Assembly (NCBI GenBank): GCA_947447265.1
Contig: CANFKC010000013.1
Span: 1-64,000 of the forward strand
Length of the DNA stretch: 64,000 nucleotides
Direction of reading: 5' to 3'
DNA from: Chitinophagaceae bacterium
GTDB taxonomy: Bacteria > Bacteroidota > Bacteroidia > Chitinophagales > Chitinophagaceae
Both the position numbers and the translations under genes were made by a program. The notes under the pieces are model-generated. The model did no database searches. It saw only the letters and a program-made list of their open reading frames with translations, and was not told the origin of the DNA. Below, piece by piece: positions 7,784 to 17,677 of this stretch (its first letter is position 1; each line of letters opens with the position of its first letter).

Positions 7784-10700
7784 TTAGCGCTCCGATACTT
7801 TTATAACACCCGCACCATTGTAAGAATGGTAATTACCATCGTACATCGCATCAGCCTGCACCGGGCCTAACTGGAAGTTACCCGGCGAAACAGCACGCAC
7901 CATATAGTAGAAATCTTTACGCTTGTTGCCAACTGATGTAAACATATTTATCCTGTCGTCGCGAACGTCAATGTAATCAGGCGTTGCGGCATCTTTTATC
8001 CATTCCATCTTCCGCATTTCAGTAAGGCGGGTATTTTCAACTTCAAAACCTGCCGGCAACATATCGGTAATCGCAACATTGTCAACGGTCCCATTGTAAG
8101 CAGTTTCAATAGAAAGGCGCACTACTACCAGGTCGTTCTGGCGGAAGGCCCTCATTTCGCGGCCATCCCTGTCAAAGAAGGTGCGGCGCACTTTCAGGTA
8201 GCTATCTTCTTCTTTATAGCTGCCATCTGCAGTAATGCCATCTACTTCCCAGAAGTAGTAATAATTGCCTTTGCCCTTTACCTGCACCGCAAGTGCATCG
8301 CCGGAATGACTTTTCATGTCTACTGTAACCGGTTGGCCGGTGGTGCTGCCAATAGTTTTGCCATTAGCAGTCACTGTAGCCGTAGCAGTGGTTTGATTAG
8401 CCGCACGCAGTACCTTACCCAATGCCAGCATACTGAACACATTTTCCTGCGTGCTGAGGTAGCGTTCTTTAGACAGTTGTTCTGATACCTGTTTAGCCAT
8501 TATGCCTACCTGGCTGTTGTTAGGGTCAATATCCATAAGTACCAACAGCGACAGCGCTTCATCCCTTATCTGAGAATAGAAGCTGCCATCAAAACAACGT
8601 ACCGGTATTTCACCACTAAAGGCAGGTGGCAATACATCTTTCGCCTGCGATGGCTGGCCCGAAAGCGCATAAGCTGCAGCGAGCAAATATTTGCCATCAA
8701 GCGTCAGCAGTTCTTTATGGGCTTTATAGTAATTCATGTCCGATTGCTGGGTTTGGCCAGCGAGCGCCAAAACATATAATGAATAGGCGATCTCCTCCGC
8801 TGCCACATCCTTCTTACTGTTTATATTGTAGAAGAAGGTGATGGTCTCTTTCTTGTATAATTTGTACTTCATGTACTGCTCCAGGCGGTCAATAGTATGC
8901 GCATTCACATCATAACCGGCCTTCCTGGCTTCTAAAAGGAAGTGGCAGGCATACACGCTACCCCACCAGCTTTCCTGGCCACCCTGCGGCCAATAAGAAA
9001 GCGCACCATTGCCCAGCTGCATAGACTGTAATTTATTAATGGCCTGGTGCACATTATAAGCCGGGTTAAGGTCTTTACCAGCATCGCTGTTCATACCTTT
9101 TACCAGATCCGCAAAATACAATTGCGGGAAGGCTGCCGATACCGTTTGTTCCACACAACCATAAGGGTAGCGTACCAGGTCGTTCAAATGCTTGCTGAAC
9201 TGGGTAAGCGGAGATTTTGTGACTACCAGTTTGCCCCTCACCGAGCTTGGTATAAGGTTGTTCTTCGCATCGATAGTTGTTGCTCTGTTTTCAGCGGCAA
9301 TACCATTGCCGGTTAATTTCTGCAATGATGCCGGTGGCCTTATGCTGATGTCGGTTTCGTTGATGAATGTTTCACCAAAGGCACGTACGGTAACGGTTAC
9401 CTTGCCTGCGCCAATAGAAGGTTGTACCACAATATTGTAGACGGCTCTCTGTTCGCGGTTGGCAGGTATCTGTATGGTTTGGGTAGCCTCGCCCTTAATA
9501 CCCAGCGGACCGGTAGTAGTTACGGTAATGGTAGCTGAAGTGCTTTTGTTGGTAGTATTGTTCAGCGATACACCCATAACAGTTTCATCTTTCGGAGTAA
9601 GGAAGCGCGGGAGTGCCGCGCTGATAACAATAGGGTCGGCCACCTTCATGTGGTTATCGCTGCTGCCGAAAGCTTTATTTTTATAAGCCAATGCCATTAC
9701 GCGCAGGTCGCCGCTGAATTGCGGTATATCAATATCATACTTTACACGGCCGCTTCCATCAGCCTGCCTTATACCGCTCCAGAAAGAAACGTTCTTTACC
9801 CTGTTTACGAACATAGGGTTGGTTCTGCCGCTTCCATCGTCGCTTCCATCACCACCGGTGCTGGAAAGCCTTGTTTTTATTTCAGGCATCAGCCATGGAT
9901 AAATATCGTAGCTATTCACGCTGAGGGCGACTTTCTGGTAGAAGAAATCAAACGGATCTGGTGTAGCAAAGTTCTTAACCTGCAATATGCCCTCATCTAC
10001 CGCTGCAATAGTTACGAATGCACCCGGGCTTGTTTTAACCGTGATGGTTTGTTTCGTTTTAGAGCGCGATTTTTCCACCATTGTTATAGCAACCGGCATG
10101 TCATAACTCTTATTGGTAACCCTTACTGATTTAAAACCATGGCCTACCGTGAGCGGCATATCGCTACCATCCATGGCCCTGAAGAGTGTGGCGGTTATGT
10201 ATACATTCGGCATGTGTGCTTCTTCTGCGCTGAACGATAGTGATGCCGATTTATTTTTTGTATTGAGGTAGTAATACTTGATCATGTGCTCGCGTTCCAG
10301 CGTAACCAGTATCCTGCCTTCGAATGGCGTAGTGAAAAGTGCATTTATTTTATCGCCGGTATTGTAATCTTTCTTGTCGGTTTTAATTTCCACATTGCCT
10401 TCGTTATTCACTTCGAAAGACGAATATTCTGTATCGCCCCAGCCATAGGCGTAGAACGTTTTAGCTACATAATTGTTGCTGCCGTTTATAAACACGCGTA
10501 CCTGGTATTCGCCACTTTGCGATGGGGTAAAACCATACATGGTGCCTACGCCCGATACCTGCATCTTCTGGTTCGATACTACCTGGTCTTCACTAACTGA
10601 AACGTAGCGGTAACTGCCACCATCCTGCTGTATTACGGTATGCCAGTGTTTTCTTATAACTGTAACCTGCACTTCGGCGTTTTGTGGTGTTCCGTTCTTA

Positions 10701-13180
10701 TCAAGCGCAATTAACCCCACCCGCGTAGGCGTGCTGGAAGATATATATTCCTGCTGGCTCTTCAGACCTACGAACAGTGGTTGTGTGTATACGGTAAAGT
10801 GTTCGTAACGGTGCAATGGTCTGCCTGTTTCATCAAATACGGTTGTCATAATATTGCCGTTCAGCATACCCGCGTCTGAGGCTACGCCATCCAGTTTAAA
10901 TACTTGTGTACCCGCGCCTTTATCGTCAGTTTTACTCTCGCGGCTATCTGTATTGAAATTGAACTCGTTGTTCATGTCAAACGTATAGTCGGGGAATTTT
11001 TCTGAAGAGAACGATGTTTTGGAAAGGTTCATTTCTGCATGATAATTTCTGCCGGCAGCCGGTGTGCCGAAAAGGTTATCGGCCTGTACCTGTAGGTTTA
11101 CATTTTCACCGGGCCTGTATTCTGTTTTATCCAGCTTCAGCGCTACTTTCATGCGGTCGGGCATAAACTCTTCCACGCTTATGTTGTAAGAATTGAGCAA
11201 TACATTATTGCCGGTAAAAACCTCAACAAGGTAGTTGCCGGTTAAGGCCGTAGGTGGCGGGTTAAAGCTTACTTCGCATGAGCCCTGCTCATTCAGTATT
11301 TTCTGCAGCATAGCGAATTCCTTACCATTAGGCATGCTCAGTTTAATTTTTACTGGCATATCCGGCTGCGGGTTCCATTGGTCGTTGCGTACAATGGTAC
11401 TCAGGTGTATCACTTCTCCGGGGCGATATAAATTACGCTCCGGGTATATCATGGCTATCAGTCCGGTTTCGCTAGGTATCCGGCCGCCAACATCAAAACG
11501 CGATGTGCCGATGCGGGCTTTATCGAACCAGACAAAAGTAAATTCCTCGCCCTTTTTAGCGGTTACCATGCCTATTTTGAAACCCGGCGCGGTAGCACCC
11601 ATATTTTTAAATACCGCTACCCCACTGCCATCGGTGGTTGCGCTATACACCTTTTGATTGGTGGTGCTTATGAACGAAATATTCACACCCGGCATTGCCT
11701 CGGTAGTGCGTATGGAATTGGTGAAGACATATATATTGTCGCGTTCCTCTTTTACAATTATACCAATATCAGAAATGGAAATGATTTTCGATTCCTGCAC
11801 CCAGTTATGCTCTTTTGAGCGCACCTGTACTACATAAACACCATTGTATCCCCTCAGCTTATCTTCGAAATCGAGGTGCAGGGTATGTGCTGCGTTCTGC
11901 TTCGGTAGTTTACTGGTTTCATAGGTTCTGTGGTAAATGGTATCACCCAGGTTTTCAGTGTCGAAATATTGGTAGCTTCCACCTTCATCATCATTGCTTT
12001 CATCATAATGGTAGCCACTATTGCTGCCGTTGCGCATAAAATGTTCCAGGTTGTTTTCGAACACCTTTATTACGCTCACTTCTACCTGACTTACGTTTAC
12101 AATATTCAGCTGAACGTTCTTATAACCGGCTGAAGAAAGGTACATGCCCTTATTGTTAATGAAGCTGATGGTTGGCTTTAACTTGCCGAAAGACACCTGC
12201 TCGGTATGATTGCTTTTCATTTTACCCCCGAACGCGCCTTCCAGCCCCTGGGAAATGGTCATGCTATACATTTGGCTAGCCAGCAATTTGCTGCTGTTTA
12301 TTATAAAGCCGCCATCGCTGAGGGTAACCTCAAACGGCACCTGCGGACTGATACTTATAGCAGCCTTCAGATTATTTTCCAGAACGGGTTGTGAGGTAGT
12401 TACGGTAATAATGCCTTCAGTACCGGTATGCTGCGCTGTAATGCTGGTTACTGACATATTATAGCGCGATGGTATGGCCGCAGTAAACGCGGTGTCTTTT
12501 ACTGAAGCGTATTTAGAGCCTACCACCGGTATGCCTTTGTCAAGGTTTATTTTAAGGGGTGTCTCCTCGTCTTTATCGTTCACGGGCATAAACTGCACCG
12601 AGAGCGTTTTACCATTTCCGGCATTTGAAGCGATAAGATTTAGGTTGTTGCCGCCGCTGCTTAGCTTCAGCTTGTTTGTCGCTTCAGCCAGATTTACTTC
12701 ATAATTGAAGGTCATATCCAGCTGCACTACGATGTTCGATACGTTGCTGCCCCGCGTCCAGGAAAGGTTGGCTGCGGTAACTTTCAGCGGTGCGGTATGG
12801 AAGTGGATAGCCCCTTTGTCATAACTCCATTTCTTTTTACTGTGCTCTACAATTTTGCTGGTCAGTTTTGCAGTATATTCAGTCCCGGGCAAAAAACCTT
12901 CCGCTGGCGAGAAGGAGAGTACATTGGCATTATTCCATTTAAACAGTCCTTTTACAGCCGGCTCAATTTCCATGTAAACAGTACTGTCCCATCGCCCCAG
13001 CATACTATCGGGATAGAGCTCTTTGTTGAAGGTGAAAAAGAGATTTTGCTGCTGCTCCACCTCCTCTTCAAAATTTTTGGTTACCTGAATATCATACTGG
13101 CTCGTTTTGCAGGCGTAGAGCATCACGCACAAAAAAAGGCAACCTATTGCGTAAATAGCTTGCCTACCGGAAGGTTTCAT
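7784..13180 (-). CDS. Bacterial alpha-2-macroglobulin lipoprotein (YfhM-like)
   Basis: A 1,798-residue protein with a lipoprotein signal (lipobox LYAC, Cys24), so it is anchored in the envelope. Repeated MG-type beta-sandwich domains fill the N-terminal two thirds, including PERNLYRPGEVIHLSTIVRN typical of MG2-type domains. The thioester motif is present as YGCVEQT, with Cys1342, and the surrounding alpha/alpha thioester domain (VHQAINKLQSMQLGNGALSYW) follows. Bacterial A2Ms are thought to trap attacking proteases covalently through the thioester. Coupling to pbpC suggests it protects the periplasm when the wall is breached. The gene is intact and of usual length. No promoter box could be identified in the 205-base gap shared with the divergent gene at 13386. 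Confidence 0.96.
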   Translation of the reverse strand: MKPSGRQAIYAIGCLFLCVMLYACKTSQYDIQVTKNFEEEVEQQQNLFFTFNKELYPDSMLGRWDSTVYMEIEPAVKGLFKWNNANVLSFSPAEGFLPGTEYTAKLTSKIVEHSKKKWSYDKGAIHFHTAPLKVTAANLSWTRGSNVSNIVVQLDMTFNYEVNLAEATNKLKLSSGGNNLNLIASNAGNGKTLSVQFMPVNDKDEETPLKINLDKGIPVVGSKYASVKDTAFTAAIPSRYNMSVTSITAQHTGTEGIITVTTSQPVLENNLKAAISISPQVPFEVTLSDGGFIINSSKLLASQMYSMTISQGLEGAFGGKMKSNHTEQVSFGKLKPTISFINNKGMYLSSAGYKNVQLNIVNVSQVEVSVIKVFENNLEHFMRNGSNSGYHYDESNDDEGGSYQYFDTENLGDTIYHRTYETSKLPKQNAAHTLHLDFEDKLRGYNGVYVVQVRSKEHNWVQESKIISISDIGIIVKEERDNIYVFTNSIRTTEAMPGVNISFISTTNQKVYSATTDGSGVAVFKNMGATAPGFKIGMVTAKKGEEFTFVWFDKARIGTSRFDVGGRIPSETGLIAMIYPERNLYRPGEVIHLSTIVRNDQWNPQPDMPVKIKLSMPNGKEFAMLQKILNEQGSCEVSFNPPPTALTGNYLVEVFTGNNVLLNSYNISVEEFMPDRMKVALKLDKTEYRPGENVNLQVQADNLFGTPAAGRNYHAEMNLSKTSFSSEKFPDYTFDMNNEFNFNTDSRESKTDDKGAGTQVFKLDGVASDAGMLNGNIMTTVFDETGRPLHRYEHFTVYTQPLFVGLKSQQEYISSSTPTRVGLIALDKNGTPQNAEVQVTVIRKHWHTVIQQDGGSYRYVSVSEDQVVSNQKMQVSGVGTMYGFTPSQSGEYQVRVFINGSNNYVAKTFYAYGWGDTEYSSFEVNNEGNVEIKTDKKDYNTGDKINALFTTPFEGRILVTLEREHMIKYYYLNTKNKSASLSFSAEEAHMPNVYITATLFRAMDGSDMPLTVGHGFKSVRVTNKSYDMPVAITMVEKSRSKTKQTITVKTSPGAFVTIAAVDEGILQVKNFATPDPFDFFYQKVALSVNSYDIYPWLMPEIKTRLSSTGGDGSDDGSGRTNPMFVNRVKNVSFWSGIRQADGSGRVKYDIDIPQFSGDLRVMALAYKNKAFGSSDNHMKVADPIVISAALPRFLTPKDETVMGVSLNNTTNKSTSATITVTTTGPLGIKGEATQTIQIPANREQRAVYNIVVQPSIGAGKVTVTVRAFGETFINETDISIRPPASLQKLTGNGIAAENRATTIDAKNNLIPSSVRGKLVVTKSPLTQFSKHLNDLVRYPYGCVEQTVSAAFPQLYFADLVKGMNSDAGKDLNPAYNVHQAINKLQSMQLGNGALSYWPQGGQESWWGSVYACHFLLEARKAGYDVNAHTIDRLEQYMKYKLYKKETITFFYNINSKKDVAAEEIAYSLYVLALAGQTQQSDMNYYKAHKELLTLDGKYLLAAAYALSGQPSQAKDVLPPAFSGEIPVRCFDGSFYSQIRDEALSLLVLMDIDPNNSQVGIMAKQVSEQLSKERYLSTQENVFSMLALGKVLRAANQTTATATVTANGKTIGSTTGQPVTVDMKSHSGDALAVQVKGKGNYYYFWEVDGITADGSYKEEDSYLKVRRTFFDRDGREMRAFRQNDLVVVRLSIETAYNGTVDNVAITDMLPAGFEVENTRLTEMRKMEWIKDAATPDYIDVRDDRINMFTSVGNKRKDFYYMVRAVSPGNFQLGPVQADAMYDGNYHSYNGAGVIKVSER

Positions 13181-13385
13181 AAAAGAGTGGAATTTGTAAT
13201 GAAAATAACGTACAAGTTTTACTTTATTGTATAAAAAGTAAAAAATATTTTTTCTTTTTGAGGTTTGGGTATTTTTGACTGTAAATTAATAGCTTTTTGA
13301 GTTTTTCACAGCAGCCTTAGCAAGAACAAAGTGTCGTTTTGTGCAATAAGAAAGCTTGCAGACGAACCCGCCATAATTATATTAC

Positions 13386-13949
13386 ATGAAGAAATTTGCC
13401 TTTGAAACCTATACCATCGAAATTTTCAATGATAACGACTACACTTCTGGGTCGGCAGATAATGTAAACCGATATGCCAACGAATATCACAGCGATATTG
13501 GATATTACCGCCCAAGTTCTCGGCATGGCATCCGGATCTACAACGATGAAACAGAAACCAATAGCTGTATCCTGCTAGGTTACGGCGGTGAAACGGCCAT
13601 TCATGAAAATTCGGCTTTGCTGGATGGCGACAGGTTGCTGGTTTGTTGTGGTGATGCTGTTTTTTGCCTTGGTGTACCCGAGTTAAACTTGCTATGGACG
13701 ACGCGAGCCGATGAGGTCACCGCTTTTCAGATATTTAAACCCGCGGTTGATTATATAGTTCATGGCGAACTTGCGATCTCCGGGCTCAACAGGGATGGCA
13801 AAATAAATTGGGAATTCAGTGGACGGGATATATTTGTAACCTTAGAAGGCCCCGACTCCTTTAAACTGGAACGCGACCATATTGTGCTCACCGACTTTGA
13901 GTACAATGTTTATAAGATTGACTTTAACGGTAGGAGTTTGCTAAGCTAA
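13386..13949 (+). CDS. Conserved hypothetical protein, beta-rich
   Basis: A 187-residue cytosolic-looking protein without a signal peptide or membrane segment. It begins MKKFAFETYTIEIFNDNDYT and contains many short beta-strand-like stretches (LLDGDRLLVCCGDAVFCLGV, INWEFSGRDIFVTLEG, HIVLTDFEYNVYKIDF), reminiscent of a partial beta-propeller or an immunity-type protein. No catalytic motif was seen. It stands alone on the plus strand, divergent from the alpha-2-macroglobulin and convergent with the photolyase gene. I do not recognise a named family. Confidence 0.75.
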   Translation: MKKFAFETYTIEIFNDNDYTSGSADNVNRYANEYHSDIGYYRPSSRHGIRIYNDETETNSCILLGYGGETAIHENSALLDGDRLLVCCGDAVFCLGVPELNLLWTTRADEVTAFQIFKPAVDYIVHGELAISGLNRDGKINWEFSGRDIFVTLEGPDSFKLERDHIVLTDFEYNVYKIDFNGRSLLS

Positions 13950-13973
13950 ATTCTGGTCTAACCCCTTTCGCCC

Positions 13974-15266
13974 CTATTTCAACGCCCGCTTATATTCCGT
14001 CAGGCACCTATCCCGAGATGCTTTTATATCTACTATAGGCCTATAGGTAAGCTGTTCAAATTCGGGTACCCATTTACGAATGTATTTTAGCTGAGGGTCA
14101 AATTTTTCAGTTTGCAGCTGTGGACTGAAAATACGGAAATAGGGCGCTGCATCGCAGCCGCTGCCAGCCGCCCACTGCCAGCCGCCGTTGTTGGCTGAAA
14201 GGTCGTAATCGAGCAGCTTTTCGGCAAAATAGGCTTCGCCCCAGCGCCAGTCGATCAGTAGGTTTTTGGTGAGGAAGCTGGCTACTATCATACGCACGCG
14301 GTTGTGCATAAAGCCCGTGGTGTTTAGTTCGCGCATGCCTGCATCAACAATGGCTACACCGGTTTTACCGGCGCACCATAGCTCAAACTCTTTTTCGTTA
14401 TTGCGCCATTGTATATTATCGTACTCCTTCTTAAATGAGCCTGCCACCACATGTGGGAAGTGCCAGAGTATCATCATGTAAAATTCCCGCCATATCAGCT
14501 CATTCAGTAAGGTAGCGTTGAGTGGCCCTGCCTGGGCTGCCAACTGCCGTATGCTTACTGTGCCAAACCGAAGGTGCAGGCTAAGCCGTGTAGTGCCTTT
14601 TACTGCCGGGAAATCGCGGGTGGTGTTATAGGTGGTGGCAATGCCTTCGTTCAGTTGGTCGGATGGTATGTCTATATCTGTTGGCTCAAAACCAATGTCC
14701 TGTAGTGTTGGTAACGCTAGGGGTGCATGTTGCACAAAATTGTGTACATATTTTTCAACGGGATACTGCTTCAGGTAAAATGGGTTCAGTTTTTCCTTCC
14801 ATTTTTTGCTGTAAGGGGTGTAGACGGTGTATGGCGTACCATTATCCTTCATCACCTCATCTTTTTCAAATATTACCTGGTCTTTATAAGTATGCAGGAG
14901 TATACCCTTTGTCGCTAGCAGTGTGCCAATATCCGCATCTCGTTGTTGTGCATATGGCTCGTAGTCGTGGTTGGTGTAGACCGCGCTGATGCTATACTGC
15001 TCCATCAATTGTTTAAATGCACCTTCAGGGTTGTCGTAAAAAACCTGTAAAGTACTTCCGGTTTTCACCAGTTCATCCTGCATTCCGTTCAGGGTCTGCA
15101 TAATAAAGTCTACCCGTTTATCCTGTTTGTTTTTCAGGTCGTCGAGTATGTTCTTATCCAGAATAAATATCGGCAGTACCGGCGCACCACCCTTCAAGGC
15201 ATGGTACAAACCGGCATTATCAAACAGCCGCAGGTCGCGGCGAAACCAGAATATGGAAATACTCAT
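13974..15266 (-). CDS. phrB: Deoxyribodipyrimidine photolyase (cryptochrome/photolyase family)
   Basis: A 430-residue flavoprotein. The N-terminal Rossmann-like antenna domain opens with SISIFWFRRDLRLFDNAGLY. The C-terminal FAD-binding domain has NELIWREFYMMILWHFP, then GMRELNTTGFMHNRVRM and LLDYDLSANNGGWQWAAGSG. These are signature stretches of class I CPD photolyases, which use blue light to split cyclobutane pyrimidine dimers. The Trp residues of the electron-transfer chain appear present (WRWGEAYF, GWQW). Cofactor choice (folate or deazaflavin) cannot be told. It is 11 bases downstream of the thioesterase gene. Confidence 0.95.
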   Translation of the reverse strand: MSISIFWFRRDLRLFDNAGLYHALKGGAPVLPIFILDKNILDDLKNKQDKRVDFIMQTLNGMQDELVKTGSTLQVFYDNPEGAFKQLMEQYSISAVYTNHDYEPYAQQRDADIGTLLATKGILLHTYKDQVIFEKDEVMKDNGTPYTVYTPYSKKWKEKLNPFYLKQYPVEKYVHNFVQHAPLALPTLQDIGFEPTDIDIPSDQLNEGIATTYNTTRDFPAVKGTTRLSLHLRFGTVSIRQLAAQAGPLNATLLNELIWREFYMMILWHFPHVVAGSFKKEYDNIQWRNNEKEFELWCAGKTGVAIVDAGMRELNTTGFMHNRVRMIVASFLTKNLLIDWRWGEAYFAEKLLDYDLSANNGGWQWAAGSGCDAAPYFRIFSPQLQTEKFDPQLKYIRKWVPEFEQLTYRPIVDIKASRDRCLTEYKRALK

Positions 15267-15277
15267 AATTGATGATG

Positions 15278-15808
15278 CTATTCTTTTACAAATAATGCCC
15301 TTAATTCGCCTGCGTCTTCGCTCTTCATTTTACCTGCCAAAATAAGACGCAACTGCCTGCGCCTAAGTGCGCCTTCAAACATTTTTTGCTCTTCTTCTGT
15401 TTCAGGCACTATTTCGGCTACTTTACGCGGACGGCTGTTGGGGTCTAAAGCCACAAAGGTCATGTACGCTTCATTGCTTATATATTTATACTGCGCTGAA
15501 AGGTCCTCACCCCAAACACGCAGGTACACCTCCATCGATGAGTTGAATGTGCGGGTAAGCTTGGCCTCAATAGTAAGTAAATTACCCAGCTTTATAGGGT
15601 TGGCAAATGAAAGGTTATCAACAGAAGCGGTTACAACCGGGCAATTACAATGTTTTTGCGAAGCGATTGCTGCCGCAATGTCCATCCAGTGCATCAGTTT
15701 GCCACCCATAAGGTTGCCCAGGGTGTTGGTGTCATTAGGTAGTACCAGTTCCGACATGATCACTACTGAATCTTGTGGCCTTTTAATTGGTAGTTCTTTT
15801 TGTGTCAT
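15278..15808 (-). CDS. Acyl-CoA thioesterase, hotdog fold
   Basis: The protein carries the YciA/BFIT-like signature NTLGNLMGGKLMHWMDIAAA near residues 28-50, where the Asn/Gly-Gly/Asp pattern forms the hotdog active site, and continues with NPIKLGNLLTIEAKLTRTFN and VYLRVWGEDL. It hydrolyses acyl-CoA thioesters in the cytosol. The C-terminal extension (EEEQKMFEGALRRRQLRLIL) is typical of the Bacteroidota members. Start ATG 15808 was chosen over TTG 15814. It is followed closely by the photolyase gene on the same strand. Confidence 0.9.
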   Translation of the reverse strand: MTQKELPIKRPQDSVVIMSELVLPNDTNTLGNLMGGKLMHWMDIAAAIASQKHCNCPVVTASVDNLSFANPIKLGNLLTIEAKLTRTFNSSMEVYLRVWGEDLSAQYKYISNEAYMTFVALDPNSRPRKVAEIVPETEEEQKMFEGALRRRQLRLILAGKMKSEDAGELRALFVKE

Positions 15809-15883
15809 AAGCAAAGTAATTGCATTTTTATTTCGTGCGGCATTAACAAATTCTATCTTGCCACGGTAAAAAACTATAGATGT

Positions 15884-17323
15884 TTACTGCATTAATTCTT
15901 CATAGGTCATAAAAGTATAAGGGTGGGCACTGTCTTGTCTGAAATATTGCGTAATGCTGCTGCCTGCATTGTTGGGCTGATAATACAATTGCACCTTTCG
16001 TGGATCCAACATTGCTTTTTTTAGCGTGGTATCCCAGGCATCCAGCAGGCAAAAGGTGCGCTGAGGCATTTCATTGTGCACAGCGCTCATGAGTATACTT
16101 TCTTCGGGCATAGCCCAATCGAGTATATAATTTTTACGTATATCTCCGGTTATAATAATTCCCAGTTTGGTGATTTCTTTTTTCTGCATCTGGCCAAGCA
16201 CCTGTTCCCTGAAATGGGTGCGCCACGCAAATTTAGGGTACGATACCCCTATGTAAACCAACCTTACCACGAACACCAGGCATAAAATTAAAAATGCATA
16301 ACGACTCTGTAGTTTTGGTAACAAGCTAAAGACAAAGGGCACAGCAATAATTACAGCCAGGCTAGCCCATTCACTTTCAATATGGAAAAGGAAGATTTCA
16401 CCACCCGCACTTTCGTTGGTATAAGTGAGCCCCATAATAATTATATAGCCCGCACATGCCACCAATACCCACGCCAGCAGCCGATAGGCTTTACTAAAAT
16501 AAAGAGCCACCAGCCCGGCACCAAAAACCAGCGATGCCACCCAATAAATGGCAAACATGCGTTTCACAAACTTTTTCACCACTTCAGCCTTTACGGCATG
16601 AGCGACGTCGCGGGGCGAAAAGTGGGTAACATTGTGTAAATGCTGCGCATCATAAGAAACCTGGTTTACTACCATGAATTTGGTAGCCACTATGCCGGCA
16701 ATACAGGCGGTTAGCACAACAGAGGTCCGCAGATCCCAATGCCAGTTATCTTTCTGTAGCCAGAAATAAACCCATAGAAACGACATAGGGATGATGACAA
16801 TAAAGTGCGTATAAAGCGTAACACCCGCCAGTGCAATGAAAACAGGGAGTAAGAAAGCCAATTTTGCGCCGCGCTCGCCCATGCGCAGTATTACGGCATA
16901 GAAAATAAACATCCACGCCAATGCCTGCTGAATTTCGTTATTGGTCCAGTAGTAGGTGTCGCTTACCAGCAAGGTATAGGTAAGTGCCATCAGTACGAGT
17001 AAACCATATTGCCGGCAACGGTAAACAATAATGCCGGCACAGAGGTAAAACAGGTTAAAGCTAAAGGCATAGCCTTTTATTATAGTGCTTACCGGCAAGT
17101 GCAACTTACCGCCCAACCAAGGCACTACCTGGGTTATAAAAGACCCATACCGATGCTCCTGTATGAAGAGACGGTTGTATTTAAGAATGTTGTAGGCTAT
17201 GTAAGAGGCATCGCAAAAGAATAGCCGTTCTTGCCAGGCAACAATGCCCCCGATAAATAATATCGCCAGCACAGCCAACCCCAGCAGCGATAATTTTTTA
17301 AGCGAGTTGGTATCCTGTGCCAT
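15884..17323 (-). CDS. Polytopic membrane protein of unknown function
   Basis: A 479-residue protein with roughly ten to eleven hydrophobic helices, then a soluble C-terminal part of about 90 residues (KKEITKLGIIITGDIRKNYI... to the end). The layout of many helices with a hydrophilic tail is that of GT-C type glycosyltransferases or oligosaccharide polymerases, but I see no conserved family motif, so this is only a possibility. ATG 17323 was preferred to an upstream TTG. It precedes the thioesterase gene by about 75 bases on the same strand. Confidence 0.75.
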   Translation of the reverse strand: MAQDTNSLKKLSLLGLAVLAILFIGGIVAWQERLFFCDASYIAYNILKYNRLFIQEHRYGSFITQVVPWLGGKLHLPVSTIIKGYAFSFNLFYLCAGIIVYRCRQYGLLVLMALTYTLLVSDTYYWTNNEIQQALAWMFIFYAVILRMGERGAKLAFLLPVFIALAGVTLYTHFIVIIPMSFLWVYFWLQKDNWHWDLRTSVVLTACIAGIVATKFMVVNQVSYDAQHLHNVTHFSPRDVAHAVKAEVVKKFVKRMFAIYWVASLVFGAGLVALYFSKAYRLLAWVLVACAGYIIIMGLTYTNESAGGEIFLFHIESEWASLAVIIAVPFVFSLLPKLQSRYAFLILCLVFVVRLVYIGVSYPKFAWRTHFREQVLGQMQKKEITKLGIIITGDIRKNYILDWAMPEESILMSAVHNEMPQRTFCLLDAWDTTLKKAMLDPRKVQLYYQPNNAGSSITQYFRQDSAHPYTFMTYEELMQ

Positions 17324-17677
17324 ATTCAATTTGCAACTACTAACGGGTAATTTCGGTAAATAGTATGATGCTTTCCACCACGTCTAAGTTTCACGCAAAG
17401 TCGCTAAGCCGCAGTTCACAGATCATTCAAGATTTCAAAGGCGCACTCATGCGTCACTAAATTTTGTTGAACGCTTTACTGCCGTTCCTGCCCTCTTTTG
17501 TTCCGATTACTATCGGAAAACCTCACAATAACATGGAACGTCGGTTTATCTCATACACCGCTCGTGAGATTGCTTCTCTTCGCTCGCAAAGACCGTACGC
17601 TTTATACCTGAGCGAAGCGAAGACATCAAATCTCCCCTTCTCTATGGGAGAAGGGGCTGGGGGATGAGGCTGCCGTT
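17324..17677. other. Intergenic region made of decayed dispersed repeats
   Basis: The gap between the polytopic protein and the end of carB contains at least three repeat-like pieces: CACGCAAAGTCGCTAAGCCG (about 17393-17412), TGAGATTGCTTCTCTTCGCT with CGCAAAGAC (about 17565-17592), and the hairpin repeat at 17634-17669. All three resemble short dispersed repeats that I recall from Bacteroidota genomes. No gene is supported here; an open frame through the pieces is not credible. Confidence 0.6.
17634..17669. repeat. Hairpin repeat downstream of carB
   Basis: CCCCTTCTC (17634-17642) and GAGAAGGGG (17648-17656) form a perfect 9-bp stem with a 5-base loop, followed by CTGGGGGATGAGG. It lies directly after the carB stop on the minus strand and may limit read-through. 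No T-tract follows on either strand, so it is not a standard intrinsic terminator. Confidence 0.65.

Noticed and set aside
17464-17667. Open frame of 67 codons on the plus strand
   Set aside because: It runs through decayed repeats and encodes no recognisable protein.
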